From positions 21,620,412 to 21,684,411 of the forward strand of contig NC_045139.1 in the NCBI RefSeq assembly GCF_008831285.2: a stretch of DNA of 64,000 nucleotides, given 5' to 3'. The stretch is from Nymphaea colorata. Lineage: Eukaryota; Streptophyta; Magnoliopsida; Nymphaeales; Nymphaeaceae. The translations under genes were made by a program, and so were the position numbers. Shown here piece by piece: positions 1-13,796 of this stretch (its first letter is position 1; each line of letters starts with the position of its first letter). The notes beneath the pieces were generated by a model. That model was not told the DNA's origin and searched no databases. It saw nothing but the letters and a program-made list of their open reading frames with translations.

Positions 1-1476
1 TTGAGGTGTAAAGGTAGGAGCCTAGGAGGCCTACTGGATTATGGATTTGAATGGCTACACTTTACAGGTTGTTACTCCCATAGAGCGTCATTTTTACTTT
101 TGGGCTGTAAGGTTATTGATGTTCTGACCTAAAATCAACATGAAGGGAAGTTAACCTGTTTCAAATCTGTCCATGTTTCTGGCTAATTAATACGATTGTG
201 TGGATCTCTTGGCAGTTCATTTGGACTTTGATATGCAAAGTTTGGACTGAGTGATCGTTATGCTTGATTTTTCTTTGGTGATTTTGCTTTCAAAGCAATT
301 ACCTCATAAATAGTATTTTTAATGAGATCTTTATTACATCATTCACAAATGTTAAACTCAGTATGTGTGTACAGTTGCTGTGTGACTTCTGGTTTCGATG
401 CTTGTTATTGGTGGCCCCAGAGGTAGTTATGAATGCATTTCTTCGGTATAATTAGAGTGAATGGTTTACCTGGGTGCATTCAAGATGGCACTAAGTGCGT
501 CTTTCCTTAATCTGCTACTGAAATTTGCGAAATCTTCCAGCAAAGCCAATGAACTGTGATGTTTGGGCCGCCAAGCCTGTGAAATGTGCCATTAGCTGGT
601 TGATGGCTGTAAAGTTGCTGTGGGTCTTTCTCTTTTTGCTTTCCCTTGTTCTATCACTGTGGACGAGATGATTGTCTTCAGTTTCTGTTATATGGATGTA
701 GTGTTGAGTGTTCTGCGTGGCTTCTGATGGGAATATCCAACATGGAATTTTATGATTTATTTGTCTAGGTCACTAAAATTTTGTTCCCTGAATAATGAGT
801 TGAATTGGAAGGCTATTCTCTTAGTGCTATTTTTAGATCTTCCTATGGATATGACCAGCTTTCATGTGATCCTGGTTATGTATTCTCTAGTCGTGTAATT
901 GGTATCTCAGTGCTGGAACCAAGGATGACAAACCGGAAACATATGGAGTTGAATCATTAAAGTTGCTGCTGCTTCCTGGGTTGATATGATGGCAAGACAG
1001 TTTTTGGAATGACTGGATAAAATGAGTTTCTTCTTCCTTTCTCCTGTCACTTGTGGGAGATTGGTTCATGAAAAGATCTTAAAAGATTTGGCAGTACGGA
1101 GACACCTTTCCTCTTGTGCTCATTTGGCAGTGTCTCCATGTTTTATTGTAGTCGATAGGGCAGGGATACGAGAGGGGTTTTTAGGTGTCATTTTTCTGAG
1201 GTGGAGTTATCAGTTGACTTTGGGGGCCCTTGGTGGGGATTGATGTTAAGAGCGGGTTGAGGTGTCACTGGTATTATTTTTGACGGACGGTTCAGCTTTT
1301 GCAGTGTGGTGAACTAAAGATGAAATGTTGATGAGGTGTTTATTATAATTGAGCTGCACACCTGGAGCATTTTTTGGGGATGTGAGATGAACCTATAGGT
1401 ACACAGTAATAGGCATATGTTGGAGTGTGTAATTTCTAGTTAGTTCATCAGAGGTTTTGGAATGAGTCTGAATATG

Positions 1477-1503
1477 TTTTTTTTTTTTTTTTTTTTTTTT
1501 TTT
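1477..1503. repeat. Poly(T) tract
   Basis: An uninterrupted run of 27 T. Such tracts can be the tail of a retroposed sequence inserted on the minus strand, but no retroposon body is recognisable beside it. Confidence 0.9.
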
Positions 1504-2786
1504 GCATTTAATAGATTAGCGAAGCACAATTTCATGTCTGGTCAATCTGCTTCTAGGCATGTTGGAAGCATTCTAGGTTACCTCTGTTCTTGGTTAACCT
1601 GCATTTGTTAATGAAAGAGACCTGCATTGATGTGCCGTGAGATCATCATATTTTGTTTAATGATGGTGAAATTATTCTTGTGAAGATACATCATACATGC
1701 CAAATGAGATGATCTAGTAGGCAACTACTAATAAGCGTTCTGTGTCTTGGATTTTGGTATACCCTTATTTTTCTTGTACCTGCATGTGGAGGATGATTGT
1801 TGTTAAGATAATAGAAGCTCACTTATTCATGGATGTTTTGTGCCCTTTGCCTGTTTGTTCCCAGATAGTAAGTGGTAGTACCCTATAACAAAGGATTTGT
1901 TGGGATGATGTTTTGTGTATTATTAAGTGTTTAAATATCTTTTATATTTGTAGCTGAGATGCTTTAAGTCCTGTATTTCTGTTTAGGAATTTATGTTTCT
2001 TCTCTTGGGTTTGGTGTCTAGCCCTATTATGTTGGCTTTGCAGTTGACTTGAAGGTACTTCTCATGATAACTTGGACTCTGATCCAAGTAATCAAGAGTA
2101 TAACATTTGTGCTGAAGTTTCTGTTGTCTTACTGGAAGTGTTTGCCCCTTTTATATGTTTGATATACTGTGACCTTGCTCTGGAGATTGAGGTAGTAGGT
2201 TTTGGTAAGAGGATATTTTGGATTTTGTGCCTGCAAGTGAGGATGCTGGAAATTATGCAGACATCTATAATTTATCCATACCAGAAAGCTTTATCGTTCT
2301 TCTGGTGATCTTATGGTTTCTTGTCTACATAAGAATTGGCAGAAATGAAATGAGCAATGTCTATCAAAGTTGCTGTCGAGCTTTTCCGATCCTCTAAATT
2401 AGCCATTTATCTTTTCTGCCTTGTTGCATAATGTGTATCATTATTTTCGAGAACATCCAGCTGCAGAAATAGCGTGTATCTTATTTTCCTGGAGACTAGT
2501 TCACATGCAAAGCTCATTGGATAGGTTCTATATTGAGGCAGGATAATGGAGGGAACAAACAATTATTGGTGAAGCACAAACAAATAAATATCAATAAAGC
2601 ACAATTGACTAGCAAAGTTCAATTGATCAGGATACTGAGTGCAAGATCAAGCATAAATCTCCTACATTAGATGCCATTTACTTTATGGCTTGGATAATTG
2701 GGAATTGTATATTATGCTATCCCTATTTCTCAAGACCTTGATATACCCATGCCGCACCAGAGTTGTGCATGTACGATTGCAGTTTT

Positions 2787-2915
2787 GGCTGATATCTGTA
2801 TCTTCCTGCATGAGCGAGAGGTTATCCACTACCCGCCCCCAATTCTCCCTACCTCCGGGGTCCTGGGCTGTGTGGGGGCCTGGGCGGGCAGCAGGCCGGC
2901 TGATATCTGTATCTT
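2787..2915. repeat. 18-bp direct repeat enclosing a GC-rich insert
   Basis: The 18-mer GGCTGATATCTGTATCTT occurs at 2,787-2,804 and again, identical, at 2,898-2,915. The 93 bp between are much richer in G and C (runs such as CCCGCCCCC and GTGGGGGCCTGGGCGGGC) than the surrounding AT-rich DNA. This looks like an insertion with a duplicated flank or a repair event. Confidence 0.75.
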
Positions 2916-4751
2916 TAAAAATCATTATACAAGTGTACTTTAAATTATTAAATCGGACGCTACTAGGTAAAAGAGATAAGGATGCTGATGCCAACCAAGT
3001 TGTGCTTGGAGTAAATCAGTTGCAGCACTTATGAGTTATTGTGGAGGTTAATGAATTTTATTCAAGTGAGTGGGTTATTGAATTTACAATAAGTTACTGC
3101 AGTTTTAAATTTGGAAAACTTGCAGTCGTTATTGGCTGAAGAGCTTCATTGCTGTTCAAGAGAAGATGATCAGTACAACTAGTGATGCCTAGAATCAGAT
3201 AGAAATTCAGCTACCATCATTTCATGGTACCTATCTTAGGCAAATATCTGCAGGAGGATTACTTTTCAAGCTTACAGCTATCAAGATGGTTCAGAAGTAA
3301 TGCGTGAGGGCTTCATGATGATGCAGAATGAATAGTTGTTGGGAAGGAAAACTGATGACCTTGCAGATGCCAGTGGTTTTTGCATGAATAAGTTTTAGAA
3401 TACAGCTGGGTGAAGATATTCTGGCACTAAATCCTTGTCTCATGACTCGTGATTGTACGGGAGCAGTCTGAGGAGGGAAGATACCTTTTCCTTTTCTTTT
3501 ATTTGATAATATTTGTTTTTCTTGCATTAGTGATGTTGAGATTTCAAATTCATTCAGCTTTCCTTCTTCCTTGAAGCAGAAACTAACTTTTCTTGGGAAA
3601 TTTTGCTCGGAAGAGTTAATGATTTATCATTGTAGTCTTCTTGTTAATGTTGCAGTAGTAATTAGTAGGCTGGACGCTGGTACCAGAAAATATGTGGGCG
3701 TAATGGAGCATTTAATTGAAAGGGTGGTTGACTGCATGAGTAAACTTATCATATAATAAGTCATTTATATCTTTCTAAAGCAAATAACATATTCAAAGAC
3801 CTGCAAAGGTGCTCAAGGAGATTGTGCGTTAATGGCCCTGAGTAAAGGAAACCATGCATTATCTCCCTTCAATAAGCCCACCTTTATTTGGTGAGCATTT
3901 GCAGAGAGCTGCTGTAAGGAGATTTTGCGTCTTGATCTACGTTTTCCATGTTTTAATCCATATAAATGTCCCACATGCTACCTTTACAGTTATCAATAAG
4001 CTTTTCATTTTGTGAAGGCCAAATCTGAAACCAGGTCGTTCTTACCTTTGCAATCCTGTTGGTCTTTTCAGTTCTCAAGCTTATCCAAAGAGTATGTCCA
4101 TGGACCGATCAATGTGTTTTTACAGGTAGGTGCCATGTTTTATGTTTGACAGGAATTTTCAATTGTTCCTCCATGCTGAGATTGTTCAGGTTGACTGTCT
4201 TGTTGCAGATATCTGTTGTGGCGTCTTACTTTCTCTTTGAGAACATTACCTGATATACTTATTGTAACAATTATGTGTCTACAGAAGATGCTTGGACGTG
4301 GGTCATCAGTATAATTGCAAGCAACTCCTGAAGTCATTGTCCATCCCTTTATCTGGAGCAGGAAGGGGTATTTAGCTCGTCAGCATCCATTCTTCTGGAA
4401 AAGACACTGAGGCTGTTCCGTTAAATTCCTCCTGTCAGTTGACCTGCTTCTTCCTTGGATATTTATTTCAAAATTGATTTTTTTTTGTTGTTCTTTTGTG
4501 TTGTATGGTTCTCCCTGCTTGTTTCAAATTCTATTTCTTGATGTCTTCTCCCCTCTCTGCTATCATTTGATATTGCATGTATAGTCACTTCTCTATATGG
4601 TGTCAATTAACAGCTGTTGCCTATTTTGAACACTGATGGGACCTCAACATACCTGTATTACTGTATTGTTGATCCTTTGGTAACTCTGAACATGTCGGGT
4701 TTGGTTTTGCATGACTCATGAAACATGGATTGGGACCTTTGTAGACCCAGT

Positions 4752-4834
4752 CACTATAGAGTGGGCAAGCCAGGCCCCATCTTACTCATTCTCACTTATA
4801 GAGTGGGCAAACCATCCCCCATCTTACTCATTCT
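4752..4834. repeat. Tandem duplication, about 41 bp unit, two copies
   Basis: Units at 4,752-4,792 and 4,793-4,834 share ATAGAGTGGGCAA and CCCCATCTTACTCATTCT and differ at a few positions, plus one extra base in the second. It is a local tandem duplication with no coding context. Confidence 0.8.
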
Positions 4835-5913
4835 CACTTGTATCGGAGACTGAACCTATATGTTAAGTCAGGTTGGGGTCTTTTTTGAGCTTGCAGCCAA
4901 TCTGTGTATATCAGTGGTAATGCATGTTAAGTGTAACGTAACTTTGAAACATAATTTTGTGAGTGTACGTTGCTTACACCCTTGAAACTAGTTCAGGGGT
5001 TACATGCATTATGGCCCGTATCGTGTGATACTGGATTAGTGGAAATCTTAGGGGAGCAGAACTTCATTTTTTCATTTTTGGACATAGAGGCTTCTTCACA
5101 CCCAATTTCCAGACACTCTTAGGAGTGGTGTCAGGGAGTTCTTGCCATTTCAACTCCATTGATTTGAGGCCTTTGCACTGTGCATAGGAGATTGTTTAGC
5201 GTTGAAGGAGGGCCTTCACTTGTTTTGTGTGTAATAGACTAATAGTTTATTTAGCCGGGGTGTATGAGATAGCTCATTCAGCTCTAGAAATGAAGATGAA
5301 GTTGAAAACCACGATGAATGATCATTTCATTTGTCATTTCCATTAAACAAGTTTATTTGGTGCAATATATACTTTTAAGCTTATTTCTTGATGGGTTTTG
5401 TAATTTTTGTTAAACTGATGATGGTTCATTGATGAGTTTATTTGTGTGACATATTCTCATGGAAAGAATATCTTTCCTATTTTTCTGATTTTTTGTAATT
5501 TTAGTATATATGAAAGAAATAAATTTACGATTTCTTACCTTATATTACATATCTAACTATTGGGCAATGATAGAAGTTACATTATGCACTTCATAATTGT
5601 TTGGAGCTGCAGAGGTATTCCAAGCCAGGCCAATCATTGGTATCATGTAATCTGTTTCACATTTCATTCTTCACATTTTCGTGGACTGATTCCTGGGTCC
5701 ATGTGAGCAACTCTATTCCCTATTATCTGATTTTTTCTGTTCATTTCATGCCGTCAAATTTAGTGTGAGAAGTGTTTTTTGATATGGTCTCTTTAGGCTA
5801 TGGATAAAGGTTTTCTGGAGTGTAATTTAAATAGTCCCATGTATGTTTGTGTGTATGCATGTGCAAGCACACGTGTGTGTTTCAAGATATCTGACAGCAA
5901 CATTTGCAGGTAA

Positions 5914-6279
5914 CAAGCTTCTTCACCCAAGACATGCGATAGCTATAACGGAGTGGATTTCTTGGTGGAAGACCAAACTGCAAAGAGTTTGTTGCTGCTT
6001 CCTCACTTGAGGTCACACATTGGCTTGGCTGTTGGTTGGTCCAATCCAGCATCGAAGTTGTCAGTTTTAGAGATTGGGGATCCAGTTCAGGAATTGTTTC
6101 TTGTTAGGAGATATCAAAAAGACCAGAGCGGAGGAAAGATGCACTTCAAGGTTTACTCAGCAACTGAGAGACTGGAAGTTCTCGTGTACAGGGAAGATTT
6201 TCCTTTCTTGTTAGATACATCAGGTAATTTAGTACGTGAATCTTATAGCCAGATATTTGAGAAGAAAACAAAATTGTAG
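5914..6279 (+). other. Unidentified open stretch, possible exon
   Basis: An open frame of about 121 codons runs from just after a stop at 5,911 to a TAG at 6,277-6,279. There is no ATG at its beginning. It is preceded by an acceptor-like TTTGCAG ending at 5,909 and followed by a donor-like CTGAG|GTAAGTA near 6,326, so it could be a 3'-terminal or internal exon. The translation has a mixed hydrophobic/charged composition and matches no family I recognise. It may equally be a chance open frame. Confidence 0.25.
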
Positions 6280-9200
6280 CAATATGGTATCCCATCATGA
6301 TGTAAAAATGAGATTTTGAGGAGCTGAGGTAAGTAAATGGCCATTCAGTTGAACGATTAATAAAAAGTTGCTTGTAACCTGTAACTGTTACATATGATAG
6401 TGTTATCACTAGTTTGGAGTTTTTACAATAGCTTCGTGAATGCGCTGATGATCCCTAACGGTTGGTGAACGATTTCAGGATACAAACATTCTGCGGAAGT
6501 GATTAAACCTTCTATGTATACGTTCCTGTCTTCTCCGTAGGAATTAAACCATGGTTATCCTCACTGGGTCGCCTATAAAAGGGGAAAAAAGAGGCTAGTC
6601 GTCATAGACCTTTTTAAAGAAATTTTGTACAAATGCTGTCTGACTGCGTGATATCCTCCTTGCGGTTGGTAACAAGCACATATGCCCTCTGCTGTTCATC
6701 TGTCCGCTGTGTTCCTGATTAGTCTATACTCTTGGTAACAAGCACGTATGACCCTTCACCATGGCCGAGGTGGTTGAGTCCCTGCATATTTCTTGCTGTC
6801 AAACCAGCTACGATCATGTTGGACGGTCGTGCCGTTGATTGAACTCCACCTTCATTCATATAGTAAACGTAAATCAACGAGTTGATCTTTACAACATCTA
6901 TTCTCAATTTTACAACAATAAATATTAAACAGCTCGCCTGGGAGGTTGATGCAACAGACTTTGTACCTTAAGGAGACATGGGCTTGGCCTTCAGTTGGGT
7001 AGTGAGTTTCCTTTGCTCAGATAAACACCTCTCATGGGCTTTGAATGATTTGACTTTTATTGGAGATCTTGACGAAGTGTTAGATCATGGTAGGTCCATG
7101 TGCCATATGATAGGGGAAGTGTTATTGTCCAGCAATCCAATAACTATCTTTTTTCTTGGATGGTAGGCTGGGTTTAGAGGCATGGCCCTAATTGTTTATT
7201 GCACAACAAAAATTAAAGATAGTATCCAACACCCCAAGAACATATATGCTTTATTTCAGCCGGGAGGCCTCTGAGGTTTCTCCTTCCACTGCTTGTTACG
7301 TTGACCAAATTTGCAGTTGTTCTCTAAGATATGACTTGAAATAAGGTACCTATTTACATCTGCTATGACTTCCAGAATCCCTCTTAATTGATGAACCAGG
7401 TCTCTCTTCTACAGGTAGATCAGTGTCTAATTTTACAGCATCTATTTGCATCTGCTCTGCCACCTTGTTTAGAGGCAAGCTGATAACCCAAAAACCATCC
7501 ATGTTTGAAGGCGCATAATTCAGTTTCTTCCTCATGTAATTCTGCACATTTTAAATTACTAAACTTTTAAGCGACTATGCACACAGCAGGCCAACTTGAA
7601 TTGGTAAGACATGTCCTAGATATTACTCCGTAATATTGGGCACTACTAATGGAGCAGAAGATATTAGATGTTAAACTGAATCACAAATTGGGCGTCTATT
7701 AGCAATTGAATAACCTTTATAGTTTGTTTATGATTTAGATAATTTTCCGTTATATACCATATACATCATCCAGTGAGATCTCAAACGTACTCTTGGAGAC
7801 CAGATGTAGTGTCACCATTTCTTGTCATTTGCTTGTTCTTGAAGATTATCCTGGGTTTCAAAGAAGGGTGTGGACTGATTTTGCTCTTAACAATGCAGAT
7901 ATGATTGATTATATGGGGAGAACAGATGTCGTTGATTATATGGGGTTTAGTTTATCCCTATTATCCGAACTCTTCACCAGACAATCCATATGGTTCATCC
8001 TCTTGCTGCCTTGTTCATTGTTTTGAAACCCCTATGGTGTTTCTCAAATCAGGATGCTCAAGTAGGTTGTAACATGACAATCTTTATTAACAATTTTGTC
8101 TAGTAAAATATCTTAGTTCTATCTATCCAACCAGAATCCAAATTGTGACTAGGATCCAAAGGATGGACATATTCACTTGGTTTGCATGTCCACTTACTAT
8201 GGTGACTTGATCCCATAATTTCTTCAGATCAGTGGTGGTGCCAAAAAAACTTTTCTGGAGGGGCACTCATGCACAGATTTCCATATATAAAAAGGCAATC
8301 ATATATATAACAAAGCAAATATTCGAAGATGTTAATGTGAAAATATTGAGGGGGTGGTGAGGGCAATTGCCTACACCAGCCAGCCCATATGTGGCTCAGG
8401 CATTGCTTCAGATCACATCCAAGTTTGTCCTTGAAAATGCTAGGGAAAGCTCTTCTGTTAGTGCCTATGAATTAGAAGGGCAAACACTCTAGCAAGCATG
8501 GAGTCTTCATTCCTTGGCATTTTGAAAGAAGAATCTATGAGGCATATATAGGCATTCCTTCGCATCCAGTGTTTTCATCGACTCATTGTCCACAAAACAG
8601 GCAACAACAAAAATAAAAAATCATTTTCCAAGGTGATTGCTGTAGTGGCCTCCTGAGCCATTAAGGCTTGATTTTGATCTTCTATATCTTTTATTTTGAC
8701 TCTCTTGGAATTTTAGATGTGTGGCAATATTCCTCCGTGGAGTGCATTAGAAAGAAGTAGGTTTAATAAGCTACAAATTGTTATACCTTCTTGGTAGTCC
8801 TTAACAACTTGGAGGAAACCAAAAATTAGCTTATATTGGTCAGCTCACGTTTAACAGGAAAAGTTCTCCTACATGTGATAGGTAATAGAGTTTATGGTCC
8901 ACCAGCTTATTTGATATCCTCTAAAGCATAATATCGACCTTAATAGCTGAAGTCTCATTGTCCTTGACATACATGATTGGGCCATCAGTGAAAAATATAA
9001 ATCTTAAGATTGCATTACTTTTAGCAACCGTAGGAATAGAGATTGCACCAACTCAAGTCATATTGTCAAATCTTTATTTGAACACCTCCATTTTCACAAT
9101 AAGCAAACAAGGCCAAGCTGAGGTAATACATGAAATGTGTAATATTTGTCATCTTTGGATGTTTTTATCCACGTTTTGGTACTTTTACACCCATGTTGAT

Positions 9201-11021
9201 GTTGTTATAGGTTTTATGGAGCCATGATCTGAATTTTATGAAAATCCGAATTAGAATACCAAAATAGGTTCAAAACGGTGAAAGTAGGGTTTTAGGGGTA
9301 AAATGGTCATTATCACACCCAGATCTTCACTTTAGTGTCATCTGATCCACCGATAATCTTAAAATTTAGAAACAAACAAAGTCCAACTTAGGTGAAAAGT
9401 AGGTTTCTATTGCCATGGTGCTTTGGAATCTCTCAAAGGGGACATGGGATTCATTCCCTCCCTTTGAGGCTTCTTCCAAAACTTGCAATGTCTCCTTTTA
9501 ACTTAGTTCCATTCAATCTTTCTCGTGCATTCCACCCAAGCCAAGAGAGCAGCAGAGTGTTCATTGAAGGAGGTGAAGCATCATGCTTCTCCCCAAATAA
9601 CAAGGTGGAAGTACCTTCTTTTGTAGTGTAGGAATCATATTTAGCATAATTTTTATAGTTTTTGATCATTGTAGATAGAAATTTTGATGTATTATTTCTG
9701 TTTTAATTGAAAAAGAACAAAAACAAATAAGTTGCTGTGAGGAACAAGCTGTTTTCATATTCTTCACCAAAGAAAAAAAATAATTGTTGTTTGTGTTTCT
9801 AGTTGGAGTTGGATCTTTTCTATGTTTTAGGAATTGTGCCAACCACTGTTTTGTTTTTTGTTTAGCTTTCTGGTATAGCTCGTTCTATTTTTATTTTCAA
9901 ACCTCAGGGTAGCGTATGATAGTTTGCTGCCTCATGGTCACTAATTTATCATAATTTGTTTTCTTTTGATGGCTAGGCAGTATTCTTGTTAATTGTCCTT
10001 TTAAGATTTGCTTAGGGAAGGGTTTGAAAGAGTCATTATCTTTTATTTTTTTAGCATTAGTATTTTTTTTCCTGTTTACATTGAGTGTCTTCTGCTTCAT
10101 GCACCTGATATCAAAGTTTAAAGCCAGCCCAACCCATCAGTGTTCTTGTGATTGTACATTGGCTTTGGAAAAGCTGACTCAAAACGCTGTACCTTCCTCT
10201 GTTGCATGAGAGTTTGATCTTGTTTTCTATTGCAAAATCAAGTTTTTATTTGAGTTCCCAACAAAGTTGTGTTATCCAATTCATTTTGCGTGAAGTTACA
10301 TAAATTTTGGCTGAAAGAGAAACTAATGTTGGCTGCAAAAGTCACATTGACTTGCACAAGGATAGGCAAGTAGTGTCATTGTTTATTTGTGTCTAATGTT
10401 TATTAGCTTGTCATACTTGGTAGGAAGCCAACTCTTATGTATGTACCTCGCACGAGAGCTCGAAAACCACACCCTATAAACCAGAAATCTCCTCCAAGTG
10501 TAGACATTGCTGTAGAATTTTATTCCAAAACTGTGGATTTTTGGTTGTCTTTGGCCTTTGATAATTGATTTGTGTTGTTTCCCAAGACCTATTGTCCCTT
10601 GGGTTTAGCTTAATTTTATTTGTCCCAGTGGTTTCAAAATTTATGTTGAAAATAGAGAATTTTTGTTAAAGAAAATTACATATATATGCAGAAATTAGAT
10701 TGCTTGCTGCAACCAAATGAGTTTCTAGCAATCACCTGGTCTATCTTTTACTTGAATGGATTAGGATTTTAGGTGTGATGTGACAGCTTAAGTTAGAATC
10801 GTGTAGGCTTCTTTCACAGTTTTTCAAATTTCTTTATATTCAGGTCCAATTAGTTTAAAGAGCATAGATTTCTAATAAGGTATTATTTTGGTTATTTTCT
10901 GCTTCACGTATATTCTTAGAAGTAAATTAAAGCTATGTCACATGGGTGTGAGGTGCGGGCCCCAGTGCGGGATGCAGCAAGTTCCAAAAAAATTGGGTGT
11001 GAGTGCAGTAAGAGCATATAA

Positions 11022-11030
<9 letters not shown>
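6280..11030. other. Non-coding AT-rich DNA
   Basis: No open frame with a recognisable domain. Text near 9,230-9,700 resembles the untranslated, LTR-like parts of plant retrotransposons in composition, but I found no paired LTR, primer site or coding remnant, so no element is called. Confidence 0.5.
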
Positions 11031-11034
<4 letters not shown>

Positions 11035-11090
<56 letters not shown>

Positions 11091-11104
11091 ATTTGTTATA
11101 TAAG

Positions 11105-11137
<33 letters not shown>

Positions 11138-11165
11138 GTTATTTGTTATATAAGTAATTTTATTT
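11035..11165. repeat. TA microsatellite with duplicated flank
   Basis: Two (TA)n tracts (about 11,035-11,087 and 11,113-11,137) are each followed by the same stretch containing GTTATTTGTTATATAAGTAA. The flank has been duplicated together with the microsatellite, as expected of slippage or unequal exchange. Confidence 0.85.
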
Positions 11166-11169
11166 GTAT

Positions 11170-12590
11170 ACATTTTTGAACTTTTTTTTAATCAAGGTTA
11201 CCATAATCTCATATACAATTCAAAGTTTTATTAAATAAAATAGGGGAGGAGAGAGCTAAGAGGGAAGAAAGAAAAGGGAAAGATAAGAGAAGGAAAAAAA
11301 TAAGAGAAAAGAAAAATGATTGGGGTCAGCTGCACCTGATTCTATTTGACTGAGTCAGGTGCTGTGTTGGGCTACACCTGCACACACTCCCGCACCGACG
11401 TGGGTGCACCACCATGCTTGGCGCAACCATTGGCTTAGAATTAAAGTGTTTATTAATCCAGCTTAGAGTTCTTGCTCGTGAGTGGGTCTAAGCTCTAGGT
11501 TATTGCCATTGTTTTTCTTTGGTGTCATTTTTTTTCCAAGTTTGTGATTACAGCCGCAGGTACTTTTGGAGAAATTGAAGGGTGGATGCATCCAGTGGAG
11601 GAGGTGGAGAACAAATCAAATATCTAAATTGGCACAAACTTGCCCTTCCGAGCAACCATAGTTTTGGAATTGTTTATTTTTCTTTTTTTTTGTAATTAAA
11701 CTAGTAGCATCACTCTTGAATATTATTTCGTGAACTTTTTGACTTGTTCCTATTTGAGGTAGTAAATGTTCTTTTTTTGGTCTATCATAATATTTGATTG
11801 TTTCTTGTCTTCGATGTAGACTTCCTACTTATTGGATTTTGGTTATAAATTTAAAATTTGGTGTGTGGACTTCACTGGTTTTTGTCAAAAAATATCATTT
11901 TTAAGAGAATTAACATAAAAATCACATCAAATTTTTGTTGCCATTTTCAGGGAATGTCGAAAGTATATTACTTCTATTGCTTCTTAGGTAGAATTTACAA
12001 CCTTGTTTAATATTCATGCTTTTTTAGTTTCATTTTCTTTTTTAGAAGTTGTAATCTTTCTCATTAACCATGCAGGGGCACTGGTGGAAATGTTTGTAGT
12101 TTGTACTTTTCTTGATTTCTTGATTTGGATTTTTTTTTTTTTGTGCGTGTGAGCTTGTATATCTTGTAGTTTGTAAGCATAGGGTTCACTTCTTCATTTT
12201 CTTCAATGTGTTTCCATTCCTACTGATTTTAAGTTGTCATTTTTGGCTTGAATTCTTGAATGATAGAGCTTAAAATGCAAGAAGGGGCCATTAGGCAGGT
12301 GGGGAGATAGAGTAGAATAGTCTATTTGAGTCTGATTGTTTAATTGAGTGTTTATATTCCTCTAGCTGGCACAAAACACCTCCAGTTCCAACACTGATTT
12401 TGTACATGCTAGGAACCAATTTTTGTCCGGTTTGTGGGTCAAAGTTGGGTATTGAACTTGAAACCCTCATAATTTCAGAATTTTTGGACCGAACTTATAA
12501 AATTCTTATTGTAATGTTTTCTGATAACAGGGTGCATAAACTCAGAATTTCTAAAACTTACCTGAATTTGCCTAAATTTGACCTACACAT
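11170..12590. other. Non-coding AT-rich DNA with a purine-rich patch
   Basis: Contains an A/G-rich stretch at about 11,245-11,315 followed by a GC-richer patch with CACCTG/CAGGTG words (11,330-11,420). No gene or element ends were identified. Confidence 0.5.
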
Positions 12591-12702
12591 ATATGTATAA
12601 ATGAATACATGTTGGATGTACATATCTGTATATGCATATACTTGTTAATATGTACACACACATATAATGTACCTATAGTTATATGTTATACACACATATG
12701 TT

Positions 12703-12760
<58 letters not shown>

Positions 12761-13075
12761 AATATTAACACACATAACATATATATAATGTACTATGTAT
12801 ATATTATATATATACATAAAATATATGTATATATAATATGTATGTATGTGTAATATATATGTATTACATTTATGTACATAATATGACATCTATCCGACAT
12901 ACATTATAAAACATGTAATATATATGTGTATATTTTACATATATCTACATATGAATTATATTTGTATATTTATATGTATACATGTATGTAATGTATATTA
13001 TATATTATATTATGTATCTAATATATATTATGTAATACTATAGTATATATGTGTATACATTCATATATATATACC

Positions 13076-13119
<44 letters not shown>

Positions 13120-13453
13120 GACATATGTATATAACATATATTTAGAAATATGTAATATAACATATATATGCATATGTGTATGTATATAATACATAAAACA
13201 TATATTAATATGTAGTACATATCACATCTAACATATATATGTGTATTCATGTACGTATATGTATATGTATATGTATATGTCATGCATATAACATACATGT
13301 CATACCTAACATATATATATATATATAGTTATACCTATATGTTACATGTTATAATATACATATATATGTATCAACATATGTTATATATTATATATAACAC
13401 ATATATTATATGCATATGTATATAACATATATGTAATTATATTAAAACATATG

Positions 13454-13516
<63 letters not shown>

Positions 13517-13555
13517 GTTATAAGATATCTAATATATATTATCAGGCTCATCAGG

Positions 13556-13606
<51 letters not shown>

Positions 13607-13636
13607 TGTTATAAGATGTCTGATATATATTATCGG
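12590..13636. repeat. TA/CA microsatellite block on the left of the viral cluster
   Basis: Nearly 1 kb of alternating TA, CA/TG and TATG repeats, including a (TA)n run of about 70 bp at 13,458-13,512 and another at 13,562-13,602. A unit containing TTATAAGAT and the word GGCTCATCAGGTAT occurs twice (about 13,518-13,555 and 13,610-13,650). That word resembles the end of the viral dUTPase ORF, so the host/viral junction seems to have been duplicated with the microsatellite. Confidence 0.9.
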
Positions 13637-13796
13637 GCTCATCAGGTATCAAAAACATAAAAAGTTTATTTGTATCTTTTAGAAAGTAAGAAAGGTTATA
13701 CTCTTACTAAACCAAATAAAATCCAAATTACAACTCGGATTAAAAATAGAGAAGTTGGAATGACGCACCAAAACTTGGTAACCTCTTCCCAGACTG

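Larger units (their letters stand above)
1..5913. other. Non-coding AT-rich DNA, no gene recognised
   Basis: All open frames here are short and show no domain or family signature. Visible structure is limited to a run of 27 T at 1,477-1,503, a GC-rich insert between direct repeats near 2,787-2,915, and a tandem duplication at 4,752-4,834. It could be intergenic DNA, introns of a gene lying mostly to the left, or old degraded transposons; I cannot tell which. Confidence 0.6.

Noticed and set aside
1880-6480. Possible C/D snoRNAs (TGATGA...CTGA pairs)
   Set aside because: Boxes occur at chance frequency in this AT-rich DNA, and no terminal stems were found at any candidate.
6761-6840. tRNA-like start ATGGCCGAGGTGGTTGAG with a loose box B about 65 bases on
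   Set aside because: The A-box-like text is good, but the B box has mismatches and no acceptor stem can be paired. At best it is an old SINE fragment.
10888-11103. Open frame across the TA repeat near 11 kb
   Set aside because: The C-terminal half is a translated microsatellite (Ile-Tyr repeats), and the rest has no family signature.
12701-13298. Tyr/Ile/Thr/His-rich open frames on the minus strand
   Set aside because: They are direct translations of TA/CA repeats. The same holds for frames at 30,186-30,371 and 31,139-31,363.
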